6,015 nt of DNA from assembly GCA_007695205.1 (NCBI GenBank), contig REEF01000816.1, positions 1-6,015 on the forward strand, in the 5' to 3' direction. Positions 1 to 6,015 of the stretch are shown piece by piece. Positions within the stretch are counted from its first letter, which is position 1. Each line of letters begins with the position of its first letter. The translations under genes were made by a program, and so were the position numbers. The DNA comes from Planctomycetaceae bacterium (GTDB taxonomy: Bacteria > Planctomycetota > Planctomycetia > Pirellulales > Pirellulaceae). Under the pieces are notes generated by a model. That model made no database searches. It had not been told where the DNA came from and saw nothing but the letters and a program-made list of their open reading frames with translations.

Positions 1-34
1 CGGGTCGGGTCGGAGACCCAACCTACGTTGGTTG
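1..34. repeat. GC-rich inverted repeat downstream of the amylosucrase gene
   Basis: Two overlapping small hairpins are visible. GGGTC at 7-11 pairs with GACCC at 15-19 around a 3-nt loop, and CCAAC at 18-22 pairs with GTTGG at 27-31 around CTAC. They share bases 18-19, so they are alternatives rather than a tandem pair. The element lies about 50 nt beyond the stop of the minus-strand operon. It has no T run on the minus strand, so it is not a classical intrinsic terminator. The pattern resembles short hyphenated palindromes scattered between planctomycete genes; this resemblance is recalled, not searched. The left edge of the window may cut the element. Confidence 0.35.
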
Positions 35-82
35 CGGCCGGAGGCAGAATTAGGACAGCTTCGGTACAGAGGGCCGCTGGTT

Positions 83-2032
83 TTACGATCCTACGATCAG
101 GACCATCAACTGGTACGGTTCCAGTTGCAATTGGCGGACGGCGTTGATGATCTGGCCGCTGACGATGTTGGTCAGCATTTTGCGCAGGCCCAGCATTCGC
201 AGCCGCTTGGCTTCCAACGTCTGAGGCCGTTCGCTGAAATTACCCAGCACCAGAACGCTTTGCCCTTCGTTCCGACGGAAGTAGCCGAAGACGTGCGAGT
301 TGCCTGTGTCGATGATCTCAGTCTCGGAACGGGTGAAGGCCAGGTTTTGCTGCCGTAACTGGATCAATCGCAACAAGCCGTGATAGATCTGTCCGGCGGC
401 TGTCTGCTGGTCGTGACGCTGATCGGCCAGTTCCCAGTCGAATGCGGGACGGTGTACCCAACTGCTGTCGCCGTCCTTCTCCGGGTCATCCGTATAGCTG
501 TAGTCGTTCAGCCTTCCCAGCTCGTCGCCCAAGTAGATCAAGGGAATGCCGCCGATGGTCAGGATGATGCCGTGCAGCAGCATGATGCGGCGGATGGCCA
601 ATTCCTGTTCCTGCGGATCGTCGTCGACCAAGGCTTTTTCCAAGCCGACCAGCGAGGCGGCGGTGCCGGATACGCGGGCATCGCCTGTGGCCAGATTCTC
701 TTGGAACGGCAGACCACGAGCGAAACTGCCTTCGAAACGGCCGATGAAAAAATCGTTCAGGAAACGGCGGTGATGGGAAGGCACGATATGCATGGCTCGG
801 GCATCGTCATCGCTGAACGTCCAGCCGATGTCATCGTGCGAGCGCAGGTAGTTTACCCAACTGCAACCCGAGGGGATGGCGAAGCGCCGGGACATGCTGT
901 GATGCAGCAGTCTCACATCGCGTGTGGCCAACGTATTCCACAGCAGGGCCATCAGCAGCGGGTTGTAGGACAACTGGCATTCGTCCTCGCCGATGTACTT
1001 CATCACCTCGTCCGGATGCACGATGGCTTCCGACAGGAAGACCAAGGCAGGAGCCGCGATGCGGACCAGCGCATTAAAGGCCTGGATGATCATGTGGGCT
1101 TCGGGCAGATTCTCACAATCGGTACCCAGCCGTTTCCAGATGAACGCCACGGCATCCAGCCGCAAGACCTCGACGCCCTGATTGGCCAAAAACAGCATCT
1201 CGCCGGCCATCGCATTGAACACCGCCGGGTTCTCGTAGTTCAGATCCCATTGATAGTTGTGGAACGATGTCCAGACCCAGCGACGGATCTTGTTGCGATA
1301 GGTGAACGCCCCGGGATGTTCGTCCGGAAAGATCGGGCGCAACGTTTTTTCGTATTGGTCCGGGAATTCCCGATCGGGGAACATGCGGTAAAAGGCCTGG
1401 TGATCCAGGTCGCCGTCCAGGGCTTGCTGAGCCCAGGGGTGATCGTCGGCCGTGTGGTTGAATACAAAATCCAGTACCAGGCTGATCCCGTGGTGCCGCA
1501 GTTCGGAAGCCAGTTCTCCCAACTGCTCCATGTCACCCAGACGCGGGTTCACCTCGCGGTAATCGCTGACCGCGTAGCCCCCGTCATCGTCCCCGGGCGG
1601 CGTGCGAAAGATGGGCATCAGATGCAGGTAGGTGATCCCCAGTTCTTTCAAGTACGGAATGCGGTCGTGCATTCCCGCCAGATTGCCGGCAAACAGGTCC
1701 ACATAGCACATCGCCCCCAACATCCGACTGGATTGGTACCACTGATTATCGTACTCCTTGACAGCATCCAACGCTTTCAGCTCGTCCGGCCGGTCCAGCC
1801 ACATGCTGGTCGCCGTGCACAGCAATTGCTCCAGGTAGTAGAAGAAATCGTAACGGTTGCCGTACAGATGCAGCAGCAAGCGGAACAGCCGCGGGAAGTG
1901 CCCCCGCAACCGCTCGGTGTAAGCCTGCCAGGCGGCTTCATCGGTCCGGCCTGCGAACCGTTCTTCCAGTCGGGGCAGCAATCGACGCAGTGACTCGGCG
2001 GCTTTCCGTTCGATTTGTTCTTGTGGAATCAT
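83..2032 (-). CDS. ams: Amylosucrase (sucrose:1,4-alpha-D-glucan glucosyltransferase, GH13 subfamily 4)
   Basis: The 649-residue product matches amylosucrases in length and order: an all-helical N-terminal domain (about 1-95), a (beta/alpha)8 barrel interrupted by domain B (about 191-267) and B' (about 402-468), and a C-terminal beta domain (about 568-649). The GH13 motifs are intact: DFVFNHT at 188-194, RLDA with nucleophile D293, SEA with acid/base E335, and SHDD with H399 and D400. These sit 6-7 residues after their counterparts in the Neisseria polysaccharea enzyme (D286, E328, H392, D393). R232, R422 and R453 match its acceptor-site R226, R415 and R446. The enzyme uses sucrose to extend alpha-1,4-glucan and releases fructose; no signal peptide is seen, so it is probably cytoplasmic. 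One key residue differs: the DSRW segment that holds Arg509 reads DSSW here, with S524 in place of arginine, although D150 (Asp144) is kept. A sucrose hydrolase or altered-specificity relative is the main alternative. The start lies 7 nt after the kinase stop, with only a weak GGA before it. Confidence 0.93.
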   Translation of the reverse strand: MIPQEQIERKAAESLRRLLPRLEERFAGRTDEAAWQAYTERLRGHFPRLFRLLLHLYGNRYDFFYYLEQLLCTATSMWLDRPDELKALDAVKEYDNQWYQSSRMLGAMCYVDLFAGNLAGMHDRIPYLKELGITYLHLMPIFRTPPGDDDGGYAVSDYREVNPRLGDMEQLGELASELRHHGISLVLDFVFNHTADDHPWAQQALDGDLDHQAFYRMFPDREFPDQYEKTLRPIFPDEHPGAFTYRNKIRRWVWTSFHNYQWDLNYENPAVFNAMAGEMLFLANQGVEVLRLDAVAFIWKRLGTDCENLPEAHMIIQAFNALVRIAAPALVFLSEAIVHPDEVMKYIGEDECQLSYNPLLMALLWNTLATRDVRLLHHSMSRRFAIPSGCSWVNYLRSHDDIGWTFSDDDARAMHIVPSHHRRFLNDFFIGRFEGSFARGLPFQENLATGDARVSGTAASLVGLEKALVDDDPQEQELAIRRIMLLHGIILTIGGIPLIYLGDELGRLNDYSYTDDPEKDGDSSWVHRPAFDWELADQRHDQQTAAGQIYHGLLRLIQLRQQNLAFTRSETEIIDTGNSHVFGYFRRNEGQSVLVLGNFSERPQTLEAKRLRMLGLRKMLTNIVSGQIINAVRQLQLEPYQLMVLIVGS

Positions 2033-2039
2033 CTGTCCG

Positions 2040-2951
2040 CTACGTCGCTTCGAAGCTGAGCATCCGTCGGTACTTGTCCATGCGTAGTTCGAGATCCTGC
2101 CGTTCGATCTGTCTCAGGCGATCCAGGCTGAAATCTTCGACGGTAAAGCTGGCGGTCAGGATGCCGTAGGCCATCGCCCGTTTCAGGGTATCCGCGTCAT
2201 AGTTGTCGCGTTCGGTCAGATAGCCCATCATGCCGCCCGCGAACGAATCACCCGCACCGGTCGGATCGACGACCACGGCGGTCGGGAAAGCTGGCAGCAC
2301 ATACGTTTCAAACTCGGAAAAGAACATCGCGCCATGCTCGCCCTTCTTGATCACCACGAACTTCGGGCCGAACTGGCGGACTTTGTTGCCGGCGATCACC
2401 AGATTCTCCTCGCCGGTCAGCAATTTGGCTTCGCTGTCGTTCAAGACCAGACCGTCGATCCGCGCCAGCAGTTCCATCAGGTCCGATTGTTCCTCGCGGA
2501 TCCATAGATCCATGGTATCGGCGACGACCAGCCGAGGCCCGATACACTGTTCCAACACTTTGCGTTGCATCACGGGCGAACCGTTGGCCAGGAAGACGAA
2601 GGGGCTGCGGCGAAATTCGTCCGGCACCTTCGGCTCGAAATCGCCCAGGACGTTCAGTTGGACTTCCAGCGTTTCGCGATCGTTCATGTTGGTGAAGTAC
2701 TTGCCTCGCCAGCGAAATGTTTCGCCACCGGCAACCACCTGTAACCCGCCGGTGTCGATCTGCCGCGACTGGAGCAACGCCGTATGCTCCGACGGCCAGT
2801 CCTCGCCCACGGCGCCCACCAGTCGGACCGACGTGAAATAGCTGGCAGCGTACGAGAAATAAACGGCCGAACCGCCCAGCAGATCGCCACGCGATTCTTG
2901 AGGCGTATCGACGCTGTCCAAAGCGATCGAACCCACCACCAACAATGACAT
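2040..2951 (-). CDS. PfkB/ribokinase-family sugar kinase, possibly fructose-directed
   Basis: The 303-residue protein has the PfkB fold signatures in order: an N-terminal VVGSIALDS strand, a GG pair at 26-27 in the substrate lid region, the Mg-binding NDSE motif at 171-174, and the C-terminal DPTGAGDSFAGG motif at 229-240 with catalytic base D235 and its anion hole. It transfers phosphate from ATP to a sugar or nucleoside-like alcohol in the cytoplasm. The sequence does not fix the substrate; the protein resembles a widespread uncharacterised ribokinase-like group rather than a textbook fructokinase. Context favours fructose, because amylosucrase, read 7 nt downstream, releases it. Adenosine, ribose or another sugar remains possible. 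The ATG start is supported by a purine-rich GGAAGGGAG at 2961-2969, 9 nt upstream. The gene ends in TAG and follows the STAS gene by 39 nt, consistent with one transcript. Confidence 0.88.
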   Translation of the reverse strand: MSLLVVGSIALDSVDTPQESRGDLLGGSAVYFSYAASYFTSVRLVGAVGEDWPSEHTALLQSRQIDTGGLQVVAGGETFRWRGKYFTNMNDRETLEVQLNVLGDFEPKVPDEFRRSPFVFLANGSPVMQRKVLEQCIGPRLVVADTMDLWIREEQSDLMELLARIDGLVLNDSEAKLLTGEENLVIAGNKVRQFGPKFVVIKKGEHGAMFFSEFETYVLPAFPTAVVVDPTGAGDSFAGGMMGYLTERDNYDADTLKRAMAYGILTASFTVEDFSLDRLRQIERQDLELRMDKYRRMLSFEAT

Positions 2952-2990
2952 ATCCTGTTGCTCCCTTCCATCAGAAGTCCGTGCCGCAAA

Positions 2991-3446
2991 TCAACTCAGG
3001 CTGTCCAGCGCTTCTTTTTCGGTGTCGCAAATCTCGAAATAGGTATCCAGCCGAGCTCCGTGAAGCGTTTCCCGTACGATCGGATGCATCTCGCACAAAA
3101 CCAAACGCCCGTCGGCGGCGCGGATCCGCTTTTGCAACGCGATCATCCCCGCGACGAACGCACTGCTGATAAACTTCAGTTGTGACAGATTGAGGATCAC
3201 GCGAGCTTTGTCGGGTCCGGCGACCAACGACTTGCTGACACGTTCGATATCCGTATTGATGGCCACGATACCCGAGATGGCATCCATGATCGCGGCACCA
3301 TCCACCATGCGTTTTTGATACCAGATCACATGGCCGCACTTGGAGCATACCGTCTCGCCGGATCGAAATGATTCGACGCGCAGCGGCGCATCGCAGACAG
3401 GGCATTGCTGCACCAGGGCATGGGACGATTCCGCAGATGTATTCAT
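2991..3446 (-). CDS. Zinc-ribbon plus STAS-domain protein (anti-sigma factor antagonist-like)
   Basis: From the ATG at 3446 the product has 151 residues. It begins with a small zinc ribbon (CPVC at 15-18, CSKC at 34-37), followed by a STAS domain covering roughly residues 54-151. The STAS core is recognisable by the strand-turn ILNLSQLKFISSAFVAGM, equivalent to the DxSGVxFxDSSGL region of SpoIIAA/RsbV proteins. The usual Asp-Ser-Ser becomes Ser-Ser-Ala: the aspartate is lost but a serine stays at the phosphorylation position (S94). Such proteins normally bind an anti-sigma kinase in a partner switch, or serve as scaffolds. No partner gene is present here, so the regulatory role is inferred from family. 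It is the first gene of the putative operon with the kinase and amylosucrase. An in-frame GTG at 3482 would add 12 residues; ATG is preferred because the candidate promoter leaves almost no leader before the GTG. Neither start has a good Shine-Dalgarno sequence. Confidence 0.8.
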   Translation of the reverse strand: MNTSAESSHALVQQCPVCDAPLRVESFRSGETVCSKCGHVIWYQKRMVDGAAIMDAISGIVAINTDIERVSKSLVAGPDKARVILNLSQLKFISSAFVAGMIALQKRIRAADGRLVLCEMHPIVRETLHGARLDTYFEICDTEKEALDSLS

Positions 3447-3482
3447 CGCTGGTCCGCGCTTGTCTCTTAGGGCCGATACCAC

Positions 3483-3778
3483 AAACTACTTTAGTGTAAC
3501 CAAAAGTCGGCTTGGGTGGAAATGACGGGGTTCGGGCGAAACGAGGGTTTTTTGTACTGCGACAAGAACGAAAATGACAATCAGCGATCATGACCCTTAA
3601 CTCCACAGATAGCAAGCCCTAAGTGGCTCCCTCGATCAGCCATATCGTGAACCTCCAGCAATGGCTGTGTGAAGTGCCTGACAACTCCCCCGAATTGCGA
3701 CAAGATCGTGGTTCGACCCATTTGGAAGCCGGAATCTGGAAACCTGACCGCAAACCGGTCAAGCATCATTGCCAATGA
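3483..3778. other. Divergent intergenic region without a recognised gene
   Basis: About 300 bases separate the minus-strand operon from the ASPIC fragment. Apart from the candidate promoter at its left end, no RNA gene, terminator or known protein is recognisable. One plus-strand frame, in register with the downstream fragment, stays open from a TAA at 3620-3622 to a TGA at 3776-3778. Its 51 codons resemble no family I can name. Just before the TGA it reads His-His-Cys, which may echo the His-His-Trp that precedes the ASPIC domain in the intact neighbour, so part of this stretch may be decayed coding sequence. A 6-bp hairpin (TGACCG/CGGTCA, 3745-3761) is too small to interpret. Confidence 0.4.
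3493..3522 (-). promoter_or_regulatory. Candidate promoter for the STAS-kinase-amylosucrase operon
   Basis: On the minus strand, TTTCCA (3517-3522) and TACACT (3493-3498) are separated by 18 nt. Each hexamer matches the sigma-70 consensus at about four of six positions. Transcription would start near 3486, giving a leader of about 40 nt to the ATG at 3446. The match is modest and planctomycete promoters are poorly defined, so this is only a candidate. Confidence 0.25.
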
Positions 3779-4060
3779 GTGCCGCTGCTGGTGGCTCAGA
3801 TCCCTACGAAGGGGACGATTCAATTTAACCTTGACGCCGTTGGCTCGAAAGTCACCGTCGTTGCCGGTGACCTTTGGCAGATCGCCGAAGTCCATAGTGG
3901 GCGGAGCTACCAGAGCCACTATGGAACGCGTTTGCACTTCGGCCTGGGCGGACATCGGCAGATCGATCGCATCGAGATCCGTTGGCACGGTGGCGGGACT
4001 CAGATCCTGGAAAATCTGCCGGTCAACCGGCCGTACACGATCATCCAGCCTGCCGATTAA
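3779..4060 (+). pseudogene. Truncated C-terminal fragment of an FG-GAP/ASPIC-UnbV protein
   Basis: The open frame from a GTG at 3779 to the TAA at 4058-4060 encodes 93 residues. The last 75, starting at DAVGS, align without gaps to residues 510-584 of the full-length protein encoded just downstream, with about 53 of 75 identities by manual count. This is the ASPIC/UnbV domain, including EVHSGR, RLHFGLG, EIRWHG and TIIQPAD. The FG-GAP/VCBS repeats and membrane segment that should precede it are missing, and the first 18 codons do not match the homologue well. An in-frame TGA at 3776 lies immediately upstream. There is no convincing ribosome binding site and no signal peptide. The simplest reading is a remnant of a tandem paralogue that lost its 5' portion. 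The unbroken frame suggests recent truncation; a short expressed protein cannot be excluded. Confidence 0.7.
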
Positions 4061-4069
4061 GCACCCCGT

Positions 4070-4099
4070 TTGCCCCAGTTGCCCCGGACGGTCTACAAT
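4070..4099 (+). promoter_or_regulatory. Candidate sigma-70-type promoter for the FG-GAP/ASPIC gene
   Basis: TTGCCC (4070-4075) and TACAAT (4094-4099) are separated by 18 nt. The -10 hexamer matches the consensus at five of six positions and the -35 at four of six. Transcription would begin near 4106, leaving a leader of about 60 nt before the ATG at 4169. The site falls just after the stop of the truncated paralogue, so the intact gene probably has its own promoter. Confidence 0.45.
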
Positions 4100-4168
4100 A
4101 GGCGAGATGTAACGGCAGACTGGCCAACGTCGCCACTTGTTGGATGAACGCATCAGGATGCTCTTGGT

Positions 4169-5929
4169 ATGCATGAAAAGACAGAACCGACATTCCTTCC
4201 ACTGCTTCTATCAGCGACCTTTTTGCGACGGGGGCTTGTGACGCTTGCGCTCGGTGGGGTGTTTGCCGTGTTGGTGGCGGTATGGATCGCTTCGCGGCCG
4301 ACGCCGCCGGCAGCGCCGACCGGACCGATCCATTTGCGCGATGTTTCGGCCGGAACGGGCATCGCCTTTGAACATACCGACGGCAGCAGCGGACGCCGCT
4401 ACATCATCGAAGCGATGAGTGCCGGGCTGGCCACCTTTGATTTCGACGGCGATGGGTTGATCGACATCTATTTCTTGAACGGCGCTCCGTTGCGTGGTGC
4501 CCAGGTCGATCCGGACCGGCCGCCGATCAATCGCTTGTACCGCAACAACGGCGATTGGACGTTTACCGACGTCACGATCCAGGCAGGACTGGGTGATGCA
4601 GGGTTCGGCTTGGGGGTGGCCGTCGCCGACTACGACAATGATGGCTTCCCGGACCTGTACGTCAACAACCACGGTCCCAACGCGTTGTATCGCAATAACG
4701 GGGACGGCACCTTCACCAACGTGACCGACCAGGCCGGTGTGGAAAACGGCGATCAGGTCGGTGCCGGCGTGGCATTTTTGGACATCGATGGCGACGGAAC
4801 GCTGGATCTGTATGTGGTCAATTACCTGGTGTTCGATTACGCCACGCATGTCCAACGCAGCATCGACGGCATCCCTTCGTACCCATCCCCGAAAGATTTT
4901 GCCCCGGTGCCGGATACCTTGTATCGCAATGAGGGCGATGGGCGGTTCACGGATATCAGCATCTCGTCCGGCATCGGACTGCATGCGGGCACGGGCATGG
5001 GCATGGTCTGTGCCGATTACGACAACGACGGCCACACCGACATTTTCGTCTGCAACGACGTCGCAGAAAACTTCTTCTTTCGCAATGACGGGACCGGCAA
5101 GTTCGAAGAAATCGGGCTGCTGATCGGCGTGGCCTATAACTTTTACGGCGACGAGAACGCCAGCATGGGCGTGGATTGTGCGGATTACGATAACGACGGG
5201 TTCCTGGATTTTTTCATGACTTCGTACCAAAGCGAACTTCCGGTGCTGTACCGCAATCTGGGCAACGGCATGCTGGAAGATGTCACGCTGCGGACCGATG
5301 CCGGCGCCGGGACGCTGCAGCATGTGAACTGGGGTACCGGCTTGATCGACTTTGACAACGATGGCGACCGCGACATTTTCATCGCCAACGGGCACACCGA
5401 GGACAATGCCGAGCTGCGCGACAGCAGCACGGCTTGGCGAGCGCGCAACGTGCTGTTGCAAAACAAGTTGATCGAAACGGGAGAAGCGAGGTTCGTCGAT
5501 ATCTCGGACCAGGCAGGCGATGGGCTCTTGCCGGTCCGAGCCAGTCGTGGCACGGCATTCGACGATCTGGACAACGACGGCCGCATCGATGTGGTGATCC
5601 TGAACATCCGCGACCAGCCGACCATCCTGCGGAACGAATCGGAAAACGACCATCATTGGCTTCAGCTCCAGTTGCGCGGCATCGGCAGCAACCGGGACGC
5701 GGTTGGCAGCCGAGTGACCGTGACCGCCGGCGATTTGGTTCAGACCGCCGAGGTTCACAGTGGGCGCGGCTACCAGGGCCATTTCGGTTCACGACTGCAC
5801 TTCGGCTTGGGGCCCCATGACCGCGTCGACCGCGTCGAGATCCGTTGGCACGGTCGCCAAACCCAAGTGTTAAACGACCTGCCCACCAACCAACTGCACA
5901 CGATCATCCAACCCGCCGATCTACCGTGA
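4169..5929 (+). CDS. Membrane-anchored or exported FG-GAP/VCBS-repeat protein with C-terminal ASPIC/UnbV domain (CRTAC1-like)
   Basis: The 586-residue product has one hydrophobic segment at about 22-41, preceded by Arg-Arg at 20-21, then a Pro/Ala-rich linker. This could be a signal anchor or an uncleaved, possibly Tat-like signal; there is no lipobox. Seven DxDxDGxxD calcium-binding-type loops follow, at 91-99, 154-162, 205-213, 283-291, 339-347, 394-402 and 466-474. They are spaced as in an integrin-like FG-GAP/VCBS beta-propeller. Recurrent LYRNxGDGxFT segments lie between several of them. Residues about 508-581 form the ASPIC/UnbV domain (NRDAVGS, EVHSGRGYQGH, RLHFGLG, EIRWHG). The family is abundant in planctomycetes and acidobacteria and is thought to act outside the cytoplasm in binding or adhesion; no enzymatic function is established. 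An AGGA at 4155-4158 lies 10 nt before the ATG, and no other nearby ATG is in frame. The gene is complete and ends in TGA. Confidence 0.88.
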   Translation: MHEKTEPTFLPLLLSATFLRRGLVTLALGGVFAVLVAVWIASRPTPPAAPTGPIHLRDVSAGTGIAFEHTDGSSGRRYIIEAMSAGLATFDFDGDGLIDIYFLNGAPLRGAQVDPDRPPINRLYRNNGDWTFTDVTIQAGLGDAGFGLGVAVADYDNDGFPDLYVNNHGPNALYRNNGDGTFTNVTDQAGVENGDQVGAGVAFLDIDGDGTLDLYVVNYLVFDYATHVQRSIDGIPSYPSPKDFAPVPDTLYRNEGDGRFTDISISSGIGLHAGTGMGMVCADYDNDGHTDIFVCNDVAENFFFRNDGTGKFEEIGLLIGVAYNFYGDENASMGVDCADYDNDGFLDFFMTSYQSELPVLYRNLGNGMLEDVTLRTDAGAGTLQHVNWGTGLIDFDNDGDRDIFIANGHTEDNAELRDSSTAWRARNVLLQNKLIETGEARFVDISDQAGDGLLPVRASRGTAFDDLDNDGRIDVVILNIRDQPTILRNESENDHHWLQLQLRGIGSNRDAVGSRVTVTAGDLVQTAEVHSGRGYQGHFGSRLHFGLGPHDRVDRVEIRWHGRQTQVLNDLPTNQLHTIIQPADLP

Positions 5930-5968
5930 AAGCCATCATCCCAAGATTCCACCTCGTGGTTGCAGCAG

Positions 5969-6003
5969 AAAGTAGGACGGATTGCCAATCCGTCCCACTT
6001 TTT
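5969..6003 (+). terminator. Hairpin with T run, likely terminator and possibly a dispersed repeat
   Basis: A perfect 9-bp stem (5975-5983 with 5987-5995) closes on a GCC loop. After one A-C mismatch it continues through GT/AC and AAA/TTT, giving about 14 pairs in total, and the right arm ends in a run of five T. It starts 40 nt after the stop of the FG-GAP/ASPIC gene, which fits intrinsic termination of that transcript. The same near-palindromic core seems familiar from intergenic positions in Rhodopirellula-type genomes, so it may also be a member of a dispersed repeat family; that part is recollection, not a search result. Confidence 0.55.
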
Positions 6004-6015
6004 ATGCAACCATGG

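Noticed and set aside
32..358. Plus-strand open frame at the left end
   Set aside because: Most of it is antisense to the C-terminal domain of the amylosucrase, and no family or ribosome binding site supports it.
380..1993. Long plus-strand open frame (537 codons) antisense to the amylosucrase gene
   Set aside because: It lies wholly within a gene with complete GH13 motifs, shows no recognisable domain, and has a skewed Gln/Val/His-rich composition typical of antisense frames in GC-rich genes.
2971..3615. Minus-strand open frame (214 codons) overlapping the STAS gene in another frame
   Set aside because: The STAS gene has a recognisable zinc ribbon and STAS core in its own frame, while this one has no motif and shadows it.
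3745..3761. Small hairpin TGACCG/CGGTCA with a 5-nt loop
   Set aside because: A 6-bp stem with no T run and no gene ending nearby is expected by chance in GC-rich sequence.
3581..4174. Minus-strand open frame (197 codons) across the ASPIC fragment and intergenic region
   Set aside because: The plus strand shows clear ASPIC/UnbV homology over much of this span, and the minus-strand product has no recognisable motif.
4448..5590. Recurring Asp/Asn-rich DNA segments that might suggest a repeat array
   Set aside because: They encode the DxDxDGxxD loops of the VCBS/FG-GAP repeats. The spacing is irregular and the DNA is divergent, so this is protein-level repetition, not CRISPR or satellite DNA.
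4211..5782. Long minus-strand open frame (523 codons) antisense to the FG-GAP/ASPIC gene
   Set aside because: The repeated Asp/Gly codons of the sense gene produce recurring Val/Ile-rich strings on the other strand. No independent domain or start signal is evident.

Overview
The window looks like chromosomal DNA from a planctomycete, most likely a Pirellulaceae (Rhodopirellula-type) bacterium. This is an inference from three things: moderately high GC, a large extracytoplasmic FG-GAP/VCBS plus ASPIC/UnbV protein with a remnant of a close paralogue beside it, and hyphenated inverted repeats in both terminal intergenic stretches. No rRNA, tRNA, CRISPR array or intact mobile element is visible.

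Layout. Bases 1-82 are a short non-coding end with a GC-rich inverted repeat. Bases 83-3446 (or 3482) on the minus strand hold three tightly spaced genes, transcribed in this order: a zinc-ribbon/STAS-domain protein, a PfkB-family sugar kinase, and an amylosucrase of GH13 subfamily 4. The gaps are 39 and 7 nt, so they are probably one operon. Bases 3483-3778 are a divergent intergenic region with no recognisable gene. Bases 3779-4060 on the plus strand are a truncated C-terminal fragment of an ASPIC/UnbV protein. After a candidate promoter (4070-4099) comes the full-length 586-residue FG-GAP/ASPIC protein (4169-5929). A strong hairpin followed by a short T run closes the window.

How the genes may work together. 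Amylosucrase transfers the glucosyl unit of sucrose to an alpha-1,4-glucan and releases fructose. A PfkB kinase read immediately before it would be well placed to phosphorylate that fructose, and a fructokinase-amylosucrase pair (fruK-ams) is known from sucrose-metabolising methanotrophs. The STAS protein heading the operon suggests a link to partner-switching or stress regulation, but no kinase or phosphatase partner lies in the window. The plus-strand FG-GAP/ASPIC genes appear functionally unrelated to the operon.

The most distinctive observations are these: the amylosucrase carries serine (S524) where the characterised Neisseria enzyme has Arg509, the partner of Asp144 in the subsite -1 salt bridge, while all other catalytic residues are kept; the operon combines a zinc-ribbon STAS regulator with sucrose/glucan genes; and a 75-codon segment that is about 71% identical to the C-terminus of the neighbouring gene persists without a frameshift.
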